Assembly: GCF_000720325.1 (NCBI RefSeq)
Contig: NZ_JOJM01000121.1
Span: forward strand, 1 to 16,215
Direction of reading: 5' to 3'
DNA: 16,215 nt
Source: Streptomyces sp. NRRL B-1347
Lineage (GTDB): Bacteria > Actinomycetota > Actinomycetes > Streptomycetales > Streptomycetaceae
Numbering within the stretch: the stretch's first letter is position 1; each line of letters starts with the position of its first letter. Positions 1 to 7,327 of this stretch are shown here, piece after piece. The position numbers and the translations under genes were made by a program. Below the pieces are notes generated by a model. That model was given only the letters and a program-made list of their open reading frames with translations, was not told where the DNA came from and made no database searches.

Positions 1-2
1 AT

Positions 3-152
3 GCGCGGCAGCCCCTGGACACCCACCACCTCCTGAAACCCCGGGCCACCCGGCGATCCAGCATGCCCACCAGCCCCCACAGACCTAACCAGTTACCAGG
101 CGGGAAGACCTTGGTCGGCTTCCTCGCTCTACCAGGAGTCCCGTTGCCCTGA
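3..152 (+). other. Possible C-terminal tail of a gene entering from the left
   Basis: An open frame runs from the left edge to a TGA at 150-152. Its first ~26 codons have the high G/C third positions of coding DNA here. The peptide contains LLKPRATRR, which loosely resembles the C-terminus of the P450 further along (LLKPHGLRMRATPR), so an upstream P450 is conceivable. After about base 80 the codon bias fades, so the true reading may end or be broken there. Only the tail is present and no catalytic motif can be seen; this is a weak call. Confidence 0.2.
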
Positions 153-564
153 CCGGCACTTCTCCCAAATACCCCGACCCTGTTGACAGCGGCGGACAAG
201 CCATAACTCCGTGGTCTTGGAGTACTTCCGGGGAGCAGCCATGGTCAGACTTCCTCTCATGAGTCCCATCTGACTCTCTGTCAACTCCTTCCGCATCTCG
301 GGGGAGCCTCAGTTGCCGGGAACGGCGAAGCCTGAACCTGCATGGGTCCGCCGGACGGCTCCGGTGCACGGCGCACGAGGGGGTACGAGGAGCGCGTGGG
401 TGTGCATTTGATGCCTTAGGTCTATGCAGTGAGAGTAAAATGCGCCGTGTGCTTCCCGCGCTCATTTCGAATGTGCGCCCCACGATTAGGTGTTCACGCC
501 GGAGGGGAATACCCTCTTCGCTTTGCGCTGTGTCTCTGTCCTTGTCCTCTGCTGGCAGGTTTCC
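153..564. other. Intergenic region upstream of the terpenoid operon; no convincing gene
   Basis: About 410 bases without a gene-like frame; the open frames on both strands lack the G/C third-position bias. A TTGACA hexamer sits at 183-188 but has no well-spaced -10 partner. A run of short hairpins lies at 315-376: GCCG-GGAA-CGGC with a GNRA-type loop, GTCC-GCC-GGAC, then GTGC-ACGGC-GCAC. This could be a structured leader or a remnant of a structured mobile RNA. An A-rich TAAAAT at 436-441 might be a -10 box for the operon, but no matching -35 is evident. The operon promoter is presumably in this region. Confidence 0.4.
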
Positions 565-2446
565 ATGGACGCACCGGATGTTGCTCGTCCGCTGCCGGGC
601 GGGAGTCCCCGGCCTGGTTCGCGTGAGGATGCGGGCGATGAGAGCGGGAGGGAGTGGCTGCGGGGGCTGGGGCCACGCCAGCTGGCTGAACTGGCCTGGG
701 AGATCCGCTCGTTAGGGGTGGAGCGGGTGTGCGCGACAGGCGGGCATCTGGGGCCGAATTTGGGCGTGGTGGAGCTCACCCTCGCGCTGCGCCGGGTCTT
801 CGGCTGGCCGCGGGATGCGCTGGTCTTCGATACCGGTCATCAGGCTTACGTGCACAAGATGCTCACCGGCCGCACCGGTGCCTTCGCTACCCTGCGGCAG
901 GCCGGCGGCCTGTCGGGGTATCCGTCCCGGGCGGAGTCGGTGCACGACCTCGTGGAGAACTCGCATGCCTCCACCTCGCTGGCGTACGTGGACGGCCTGG
1001 CCAAGGCCCGCCAGCTGACCGGAGAGCAGGATCGGGCTGTGGTGGCGGTCATCGGGGGCGGTGCCCTGACCGGGGGCATGGCGTTTGAGGCGTTGAACAA
1101 CCTCGGCGCGGCCCGGGAGCGTCCGGTGATCGTGGTGGTCAACGACAACGGCCGCTCCTATGCCCCCACCACCGGGGCCCTGGCCAGCCATCTGGCGGCC
1201 CTCCGGCAGGGAGACGGCCTGCGGGCGGGCCGGAATGTCTTCACTGATCTGGGTTTCGTCTATCTCGGGCCGGTGGACGGTCACGACATCAGCACGGTGG
1301 AGGCCGCGCTGCGCCGGGCGCGGGCGCTTGCGTGTCCGGTGGTGGTGCATACGGTCACCGTCAAGGGCAAGGGGTATGCGCCCGCCGAGCTGGACGAGGC
1401 AGACTGCCTGCACGCCGTCGGCCCGGTCGATGCCGCCACCGGCTACGTGCCGGTCTGCACGGAAGTGTCCGCGCCGTCGGGGACTGCGGTGTTCGGGCGG
1501 GCGCTGGTGGAGGTGGCGGCCGGCCGTGAGGAGGTGGTGGCGGTGACGGCGTCGATGCTGCGCCCGGCCGGCCTCCATTCCCTGGCGGTGAAGTTTCCCG
1601 GGCGGGTTTTCGACGTCGGGATCGCCGAGCAGCACGCCGTCACCTCGGCCGCGGGGTTGGCGATGGGCGGTTTCCATCCCGTGGTCGCGATCTACGCGAC
1701 GTTCCTGAACCGGGCCTTCGACCAGGTGCTGATGGATGTCGGCCTGCACCGGCTGCCGGTCACTTTCGTCCTGGACCGGGCCGGGATCACCGGCCCGGAC
1801 GGGCCCAGTCATCACGGTATGTGGGATCTGGCGCTGCTGTCGGTGGTTCCGGGTATCCGTATTGCCGCTCTCCGGGACGCGGCCCGGCTGCGTGAGCTGC
1901 TGGGCCAGGCCGTGGCCCAGGACGGGCCGACCGTCCTGCGCTTCCCCAAGGGCACCGCCGGTGCGGACATCGCCGCCGTAGCGCGTATGGACGGCATCGA
2001 CGTCCTGCACCGCGGCGTCTACCGGCCGCTGGATGTCCTGCTCGTGCCCGTCGGGCCGCTCGCCGGGCCCTGCCTTGCGGCAGCTGCCCTGCTGGAAGAG
2101 CACGGGGTCGGGGTCACCGTGGCCGATCCGGGCTGGGTCCATCCGGTCCATCCCGCCCTGACCGCGCTGGCGGCCCGGCACCGTCTGACGGTCAGTGCGG
2201 AGGATGGTCTGCGTGACGGCGGTATCGGTCACCGCATCGCCCCGGCCTGCCGCGACGCGCGCGTCACCGTCCCGGTCTTCCCACTCGGTCTGGACACCGC
2301 CTTCGCCCCCCACGGGGTCCCGCAGCGGTCTGCTCGCCCGGGCGGGCCTGGACAGCGACGGCATCACGCGCACCGTCCTGCACCACCTGCGCGACGAGCC
2401 ACCGGCTCCTGCTTCCCCGCTCCCGGCCGCAAGGAGTGCGCGATGA
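565..2446 (+). CDS. dxs: 1-deoxy-D-xylulose-5-phosphate synthase (Dxs), apparent frameshift near the 3' end
   Basis: Thiamine-diphosphate enzyme that condenses pyruvate and glyceraldehyde 3-phosphate in the first step of the MEP pathway. The start at 565 gives about 627 codons, the usual Dxs length. Visible family features are [23 protein letters not shown] (His92), NDN (193-195), GIAEQHA (Glu355) and the GPDGPSHHG loop. The thiamine motif is unusual: GDG is replaced by GGG, with Gly165 (GGC at 1057-1059) where the Mg-binding Asp normally sits. Frame 1 continues past the expected end straight into ispG. However, the family-like tail ([17 protein letters not shown]) lies one frame over and ends at TGA 2444-2446, overlapping the ispG ATG. 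An extra base in the C6 or G4 run at 2306-2317 would explain this. Codon 50 (712-714) is TTA. A GTG at 490 is an alternative start, but its added peptide does not look coding. As the first operon gene it would boost C5 precursor supply. Confidence 0.88.
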
Positions 2447-3588
2447 GCACGACGGCTCTCGGCATGCCCGCCCCGCCGCCCCAGACGCCGGTGCGCCGCC
2501 CCTGTCGCCAGATCCGCGTCGGGACGGTGCCGGTCGGGGGCGGCGCCCCCATCAGCGTGCAGACCATGACCATGACCACCACCAACACCGCAGACGTGGA
2601 GGCCAAGCTGCAGCAGATCGCCGAGATCACGGCGGCGGACTGCGATCTGGTCCGCGTCGCCGTCCCCACTGGCGACGACGCCGCCGCCCTCCCCAAAATC
2701 GTGGCCAAGTCGCCGATCCCGGTGATCGCCGACATCCACTTCCAGCCCCGCTACGTCCACGCCGCACTCGACGCCGGTTGCGCCTCGGTCCGCGTCAACC
2801 CCGGCAACATCAAACGCTTCGACGACCGTGTCGCCGACATCGCCCACGCCGCCGCAGCGGCCGGGGTGCCGATCCGGATCGGGGTCAACGCCGGCTCGCT
2901 GGATCCACGACTGCTCGCCAAGCACGGCAGCGCCACCCCGCAAGCCCTCGTGGAGTCCGCCCTGTGGGAAGCCTCGCTGTTTGAAGAACACGGCTTCACC
3001 GATCTGAAGATTGCGGTCAAGCACCACGATCCGACGACCGTGGTGGCCGTGAACCGGCTGCTGGCCGAAGCCTGTGACTATCCCCTCCACCTCGGTGTCA
3101 CCGAAGCCGGCCCGGCCTTCCAGGGAGTGATCAAGTCCGCCGTCGCCTTCGGCGTTCTCCTGAACGAGGGCATCGGGGACACTCTCCGCGTCCCCCTGTC
3201 GGCACCGCCAGTGGAGCAGGTCAAGGCCGGCCGCCACCTCCTCGCTTCGCTGGGCCTGCGCCCAAGGAAGCTGGAGATCGTCTCCTGCCCCGGCTGCGGC
3301 CGCCTCCAAGTCGACCTCCACCGCCTCGCCATGAAGGTCGAGGCCGCCTTCACCGGCTTCCCCCACCCCCTGCGCATCGCCGTGATGGGCTGCGTGGTCA
3401 ACGGCCCCGGCGAATCCCGCGAGGCCGACCTCGGGGTGTCCTGCGGCAACGGCAAGGGCCAAATCTTCAGCCGCGGCCAGGTAGTGGCCACCGTCCCCGA
3501 ACACCGCATCGTCGAGACGCTGCTGGAGCAAGCACTGCACCTGACCGACAACGCCCCAGGCGACGGCGAGGAGGGCAGCGAACCATGA
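2443..3588 (+). CDS. ispG: 4-hydroxy-3-methylbut-2-enyl diphosphate synthase (IspG/GcpE)
   Basis: Iron-sulphur enzyme of the MEP pathway that converts methylerythritol cyclodiphosphate to HMBPP. The 381-residue protein has the normal bacterial length. The [4Fe-4S] ligands are present: SCPGCGR gives Cys282 and Cys285, and GCVVNGPGE gives Cys317 and Glu324. The spacing matches the E. coli enzyme with a constant offset. The substrate barrel is seen in [14 protein letters not shown] and VRVNPGNI. The start at 2443 is fixed by AAGGAG at 2431-2436 and by the ATGA overlap with the family-like end of dxs. The same frame is open upstream through dxs, giving a 1032-residue fused reading that is more likely an artefact of the dxs frameshift than a real fusion. 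It is a cluster copy; a housekeeping ispG would be expected elsewhere. Confidence 0.95.
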   Translation: MSTTALGMPAPPPQTPVRRPCRQIRVGTVPVGGGAPISVQTMTMTTTNTADVEAKLQQIAEITAADCDLVRVAVPTGDDAAALPKIVAKSPIPVIADIHFQPRYVHAALDAGCASVRVNPGNIKRFDDRVADIAHAAAAAGVPIRIGVNAGSLDPRLLAKHGSATPQALVESALWEASLFEEHGFTDLKIAVKHHDPTTVVAVNRLLAEACDYPLHLGVTEAGPAFQGVIKSAVAFGVLLNEGIGDTLRVPLSAPPVEQVKAGRHLLASLGLRPRKLEIVSCPGCGRLQVDLHRLAMKVEAAFTGFPHPLRIAVMGCVVNGPGESREADLGVSCGNGKGQIFSRGQVVATVPEHRIVETLLEQALHLTDNAPGDGEEGSEP

Positions 3589-4676
3589 CCACCCCCGCCA
3601 TCGCTGGGACCGCCTCTCCCCTCGACCTGACGGCCATCCGCCGCGCAGTCGACACCGTGCTGGAGGAGTTCCTGCAGCGCAAGGCCCATACGGCCGCCAG
3701 CGGCCATCTGCCCGGCGAGGTCACCCAGGTACTGCACGACTTCCTCTTCGCCGGCGGAAAACGCCTGCGCCCCCTGCTGTGCGTGACGGGCTGGCACGCC
3801 GCGGCCGGCCACGGCGACACCACTCCGGTGATCCGTACGGCAGCGTCGCTGGAGCTGTTCCACGCCTTCGCCCTCATCCACGACGACCTCATGGACCGCT
3901 CCGCCACCCGCCGCGGCCACCCGACCGTCCACCGCGCCCTGGCCGCCCGCTACCACGGCGGACGCAGCTCCCTGGCAGCCGAACACCTCGGCACCAGCGG
4001 AGCGATCCTGGTCGGCGACCTAGCCCTGACCTGGTCCGACGAACTCCTCCACACCGCACGCGTGGCTCCCGGGCGGCTGGCCGCCGTCCTGCCGGTGATC
4101 GACACCATGCGCACCGAGGTGATGTACGGCCAGTACCTCGACCTGCTGGCCACCGGCGACCCCACCGACGACCTCGACACCCCCCTCACCGTGATCCGCT
4201 ACAAGACCGCCAAGTACACCGTCGAACGCCCCCTCCATACCGGTGCCGTCCTTGCCGACGCCCGCCCCGGAGCCCAGGCCGCTCTGACCGCCTTCGCCCT
4301 GCCTGCGGGGGAGGCATTCCAGCTGCGCGACGACCTCCTCGGCGTCTTCGGAGACCCGGCGGTCACCGGCAAGTCCCACCTCGATGACCTGCGCGAGGGC
4401 AAGCACACCGCACTGATGGCGATGGCGCTGCGTCAGGCCGACCACGGCCAGGCCACCCAACTGCACGCCCTGGTCGGCGACCCGCAGCTGGACGACCAAG
4501 GCGCTGCCACCGTCCGTGACATCCTCACCGCGACCGGCGCCCGCTCCGCCATCGAGCAGATGATCTCCCTCCGGCACCGGCAGGCCCTGAGCGCCCTGGA
4601 CACCGACCTGCTGTCCCCTGCCGCGGCCACCACCCTGCGCTCCCTTACCGACAGTCTCATCCGGAGATCCCGGTGA
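3585..4676 (+). CDS. All-trans polyprenyl diphosphate synthase, probably GGPP synthase
   Basis: Head-to-tail prenyltransferase (class I isoprenoid fold) that extends allylic diphosphates with IPP, most likely to C20. The 363-residue length fits actinobacterial GGPP synthases. Motifs are GGKRLRP (57-63), the first aspartate-rich motif HDDLMD (Asp100, Asp101, Asp104) and the second, [11 protein letters not shown] (Asp249-Asp250), followed by DDLREGKHT. The residues before the first motif are small or aromatic (ELFHAFALI), which does not by itself fix the chain length. The start overlaps the ispG stop as ATGA, with GAGGAGG at 3568-3574, so translation is probably coupled. FPP or GFPP synthesis cannot be excluded from sequence alone. 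Confidence 0.9.
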   Translation: MTTPAIAGTASPLDLTAIRRAVDTVLEEFLQRKAHTAASGHLPGEVTQVLHDFLFAGGKRLRPLLCVTGWHAAAGHGDTTPVIRTAASLELFHAFALIHDDLMDRSATRRGHPTVHRALAARYHGGRSSLAAEHLGTSGAILVGDLALTWSDELLHTARVAPGRLAAVLPVIDTMRTEVMYGQYLDLLATGDPTDDLDTPLTVIRYKTAKYTVERPLHTGAVLADARPGAQAALTAFALPAGEAFQLRDDLLGVFGDPAVTGKSHLDDLREGKHTALMAMALRQADHGQATQLHALVGDPQLDDQGAATVRDILTATGARSAIEQMISLRHRQALSALDTDLLSPAAATTLRSLTDSLIRRSR

Positions 4677-4954
4677 ACCGCCAGCACAGCCCCGCACACG
4701 CGCCTGCACGCCCCTGCCTCATGGGCAGCCGCTTCAACCTGCGTGACCTCGCCCCGCTGCGGTCGACATCATCACAGGCACAGCGTCCAGCTGCTTCTGG
4801 TGCGAGCACTGCGTCTGACCGAGGACACCAAAGCCGGGAGCACAACATGACCGGCTCCACGGTCTCCCTCAACAGCACCGCACGCCCCCTGGCCCCCGTT
4901 GCCGAAGTCCTCGAACTCACCGGCTACGGAGAGCGACTGGAGAAACCGTCATGA
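4673..4954 (+). CDS. Small coupled ORF(s) between the prenyl synthase and the P450, unknown function
   Basis: A 93-codon frame spans the whole spacer. Its GTG at 4673 overlaps the prenyl synthase stop (GTGA, with GGAG at 4663-4666), and its TGA overlaps the P450 start (ATGA at 4951-4954). Codon bias is not uniform. The frame looks coding to about 4760. From about 4762 to the TGA at 4816-4818 the coding-like bias moves to another frame, whose peptide ends SSCFWCEHCV. From 4847 the original frame looks coding again: ATG after GGGAG (4836-4840), 35 residues, containing VAEVLELTGYGERLEKPS. The spacer may therefore hold a broken cysteine-containing small gene followed by a real 35-residue ORF coupled to the P450. 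I do not recognise either peptide family. Confidence 0.4.
   Translation: MNRQHSPAHAPARPCLMGSRFNLRDLAPLRSTSSQAQRPAASGASTASDRGHQSREHNMTGSTVSLNSTARPLAPVAEVLELTGYGERLEKPS
4847..4954 (+). CDS. 35-residue micro-ORF translationally coupled to the P450
   Basis: ATG at 4847 with GGGAG at 4836-4840; the stop TGA at 4952-4954 overlaps the P450 ATG (ATGA). Third positions are strongly G/C, as in the neighbouring genes. The peptide has no membrane segment; its C-terminal half (VAEVLELTGYGERLE) could be helical. It may be a leader that tunes P450 translation, a small accessory peptide, or the leftover end of a lost gene. It is the downstream part of the longer 93-codon frame listed separately, and this shorter reading has the better start. 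Confidence 0.4.
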   Translation: MTGSTVSLNSTARPLAPVAEVLELTGYGERLEKPS

Positions 4955-6405
4955 AAGTCTCAGAGGCGATGCCCACCGCACCCGGAGCGCTACCGCTGCT
5001 CGGTCATCTCCCACCGCTGCTCCAGGACCCACTGAGCTTCCTGACCTCTCTGCCGGACTACGGCAACCTGGTCCAGATCCGCCTCGGCCCGCGGGCTGCG
5101 GTCGTGGTGTGTGACCCGAAACTCACCCGCCAGATCCTGGTCGACGACCACACGTTCGACAAAGGCGGTCCTTTGATCGACCGGGCCCGGGAGGTGCTCG
5201 GCAACGGGCTGGCTTCCTGCCCGCACCAGGAGCATCGGAGGCAGCGACGCCTGGTGCAGCCCGCCTTCCACCCCGCTCGCCTCCCCGAGTATGCCCGCAC
5301 GATGACCACCAGGGCCACCGCAGTGATCCAGTCATGGCAGGACGGCCAAGTCCTCGATGTACTGGCGGAGATGATGACCATCACCTCCGCGACAGTGACG
5401 GAGTCGCTGTCCAATGGCTTCACCGCGCCGCAGATGCGCCAAGCGGCTGCTGACTCCAACACCTTCATCGCCGGACTGTACCGGCGGATGCTGCTAGCAC
5501 CGCTGAACTGGCTGCCCACCCCCGGCAACCGCCGCTACCAGCAGGCTCGCACCCGCCTGTGGCGGACCATCGACACCATGATCGTGCAGGCGCGCGCGAA
5601 TAGCGCCGACCACGGCGACCTGCTGTCGGCGCTGCTGGCGGCCCGCGACCCCGTCGGCGCTGCCACCCCAGACCGTCAGGGCCTGAGTGATAGCGAGATC
5701 CGCGACATTGCCCTCGGCCTGCTCATCACCGGAACCGAGGGGCCCGCCGTCGCCCTGGCCTGGGCGCTGCACCTGATCTCCGACCACCACGCCCTCGAAC
5801 AGCGCCTGCACGCCGAAGTCGACACCGTCCTGACCGATGGCACCGCCCGCGTCGAACACCTGCCCAAACTGGAGCTGACCGGCCACATCATCACCGAAGC
5901 CCTGCGGCTCTACCCACCCGCCTGGATGCTCACCCGCACCGTCGCGACCGACACCGACCTGGGCGGACACCGCCTCCTCGCAGGCACCACCGTCATCTAC
6001 AGCCCCTACCTCATCCACCGCCGCAGCGACGTGTACGAGCACCCCGACCGCTTCGACCCCGACCGCTGGAACACCTCCCAGCACCGCCCGCCACCCCGTC
6101 ACGCATTTATCCCCTTCGGGGCGGGCACCCGCAAATGCCCCGGCGACACCTACGCCATCGCCGAGACCACCCTCACCCTCGCGACCATCGCCGCCCACTG
6201 GCGCCTACACCCTTTCCCCGGCCAGCACGTCCGCCCCGCCCCAAGCGCCCTCCTGAAACCACACGGGCTGCGCATGCGCGCCACGCCCAGGCTCGCAGCC
6301 CGCCCCCACAAAGGCCGCGCCTACCAGCCGCCCCGGCCACCACAGGCTGCTGCCCTCCCGGCCGCTCCCCAGGAGCACGTTTCCCGCACCGACACATCGC
6401 CATAG
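4951..6405 (+). CDS. Cytochrome P450, terpenoid-type hydroxylase
   Basis: Soluble haem monooxygenase of 484 residues, likely to oxidise the terpene made by this operon. The N-terminus (APGALPLLGHLPPL, then HRRQRRLVQPAFHPARL) resembles P450s of actinobacterial sesquiterpene clusters such as the PtlI/CYP183 group. Also visible are the K-helix ExxR (EALR), PDRFDPDRW and the haem-binding FGAGTRKCPG with Cys396. The I-helix reads ITGTEGPA: Glu263 is kept but the usual following Thr is Gly264, so oxygen activation may be unusual. About 40 Pro/Ala/Arg-rich residues follow the normal P450 end and have no evident function. No ferredoxin or reductase gene is nearby, so general cellular partners would be needed. 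It is coupled by ATGA to the preceding small ORF. Confidence 0.93.
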   Translation: MKVSEAMPTAPGALPLLGHLPPLLQDPLSFLTSLPDYGNLVQIRLGPRAAVVVCDPKLTRQILVDDHTFDKGGPLIDRAREVLGNGLASCPHQEHRRQRRLVQPAFHPARLPEYARTMTTRATAVIQSWQDGQVLDVLAEMMTITSATVTESLSNGFTAPQMRQAAADSNTFIAGLYRRMLLAPLNWLPTPGNRRYQQARTRLWRTIDTMIVQARANSADHGDLLSALLAARDPVGAATPDRQGLSDSEIRDIALGLLITGTEGPAVALAWALHLISDHHALEQRLHAEVDTVLTDGTARVEHLPKLELTGHIITEALRLYPPAWMLTRTVATDTDLGGHRLLAGTTVIYSPYLIHRRSDVYEHPDRFDPDRWNTSQHRPPPRHAFIPFGAGTRKCPGDTYAIAETTLTLATIAAHWRLHPFPGQHVRPAPSALLKPHGLRMRATPRLAARPHKGRAYQPPRPPQAAALPAAPQEHVSRTDTSP

Positions 6406-6456
6406 CAGCTGCCGGGCTCCGAGGCGGCTGCCGGCAATCACCAAACGGGCAGGTGA

Positions 6457-7284
6457 ATGAAGATCATGAATACTCCACCGCAAGGATGGACGTCCACCAC
6501 AACCGACACGGTCATCATTGCGCTCTTCAGCATCTGGCTTGTGGTCCTGGCCGCCTGGGCTCTGTGGAACCGCAGGCCCCGGCGCCGGGCCCAACTGGCG
6601 ATTCTTGTCGTTTCCTGTACTGCGGCCTCGCTGACCGAGGCCGCCAACGACTTCCTGGTCAACGCCCAGCATTTCCATAGTCGCGATGCGTTGATCATCT
6701 ACTCGGCCTTCGGCCGCGAAATCAGCGTGGGGGCCGTCCTCGGATACGCGGCAGCGGGGGGCACTATGGCCTTCCTGGCGCTGGTTGCGCTCGATCGCGG
6801 CTGGTCGAACAGAGGGCTGTGGAAAATCTTTTCCGCGATCGCGGTGGTCGACTTCATCACAGAAGCCTTCTTGATCCGGCTCGGCATGTATGTCTATTAC
6901 GGAAGCCAGCCGCTTCAACTGTTCCGAGTGCCGTTCACATGGCCGTTCATTTACCCCGTGAGTTTCATGGTCATCGGTCTGGCACTCCAACGATTCATGG
7001 CGCACGTTCGTGGCGCACGTCTTCTCTTGTTCGTGCCGATGGGGGCCGGCCTGTACTTCGGTGCCGCCGTGTTCGCGGGATGGCCGACGATGCTCGGGGC
7101 CGGGATGAACCTGGATACACCGGCGATGACCGTGCTCGGCGCGGTGAGCGTCGTGCTCGTCTCGGTGTCGTTCGCCGGCTTGATCAAGTGGCTGAACAGG
7201 TCGCCCGTTGTCGATGCACCCGGTCCGGTTCCAGCCGTGGACAGCCGGGTGGGGAGGGACGGCAATCGCAACCGCATGGCCTGA
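6457..7284 (+). CDS. Seven-helix membrane protein, candidate integral-membrane terpene cyclase
   Basis: 275 residues with about seven hydrophobic segments, near 18-37, 46-66, 89-111, 121-142, 159-180, 187-207 and 222-245, and no signal peptide. Acidic residues lie at the edge of or within helices: Glu61 and Asp65 in helix 2, Asp132 and Glu136 in helix 4. The stretch EAFLIRLGMYVYYGSQPL (136-153) follows helix 4. Small seven-helix proteins with catalytic acidic residues include the Pyr4/PaxB-type cyclases of fungal meroterpenoids and a few bacterial relatives, and position in a terpenoid operon fits such a role. This is an inference from size, topology and context; a transporter or a carotenoid-type membrane enzyme is an alternative. 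ATG 6466 is a second possible start. G+C is visibly lower than in the genes before it. The gap to the next gene is 43 bases. Confidence 0.6.
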   Translation: MKIMNTPPQGWTSTTTDTVIIALFSIWLVVLAAWALWNRRPRRRAQLAILVVSCTAASLTEAANDFLVNAQHFHSRDALIIYSAFGREISVGAVLGYAAAGGTMAFLALVALDRGWSNRGLWKIFSAIAVVDFITEAFLIRLGMYVYYGSQPLQLFRVPFTWPFIYPVSFMVIGLALQRFMAHVRGARLLLFVPMGAGLYFGAAVFAGWPTMLGAGMNLDTPAMTVLGAVSVVLVSVSFAGLIKWLNRSPVVDAPGPVPAVDSRVGRDGNRNRMA

Positions 7285-7327
7285 TCAGCAAGCCCCCAAC
7301 AGCAGAGAGTCTGGAGGACCGGTCGCG

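Noticed and set aside
183..208. TTGACA as a sigma-70-type promoter for the operon
   Set aside because: No -10 hexamer at 16-19-base spacing; position nearly 380 bases before dxs is not supported by other signals.
85..483. Minus-strand ORF upstream of the operon
   Set aside because: Ser/Arg-rich product without coding bias, ribosome binding site or motif.
712..3540. Long minus-strand frame opposite dxs-ispG
   Set aside because: Mirror frame of GC-rich coding DNA; no family motif, and Gly/Asp/Val-rich composition typical of antisense readings.
490..3588. A 1032-residue Dxs-IspG fusion protein
   Set aside because: The linker is out-of-frame-like, the proper Dxs tail is in the next frame, and ispG has its own ribosome binding site and ATGA start.
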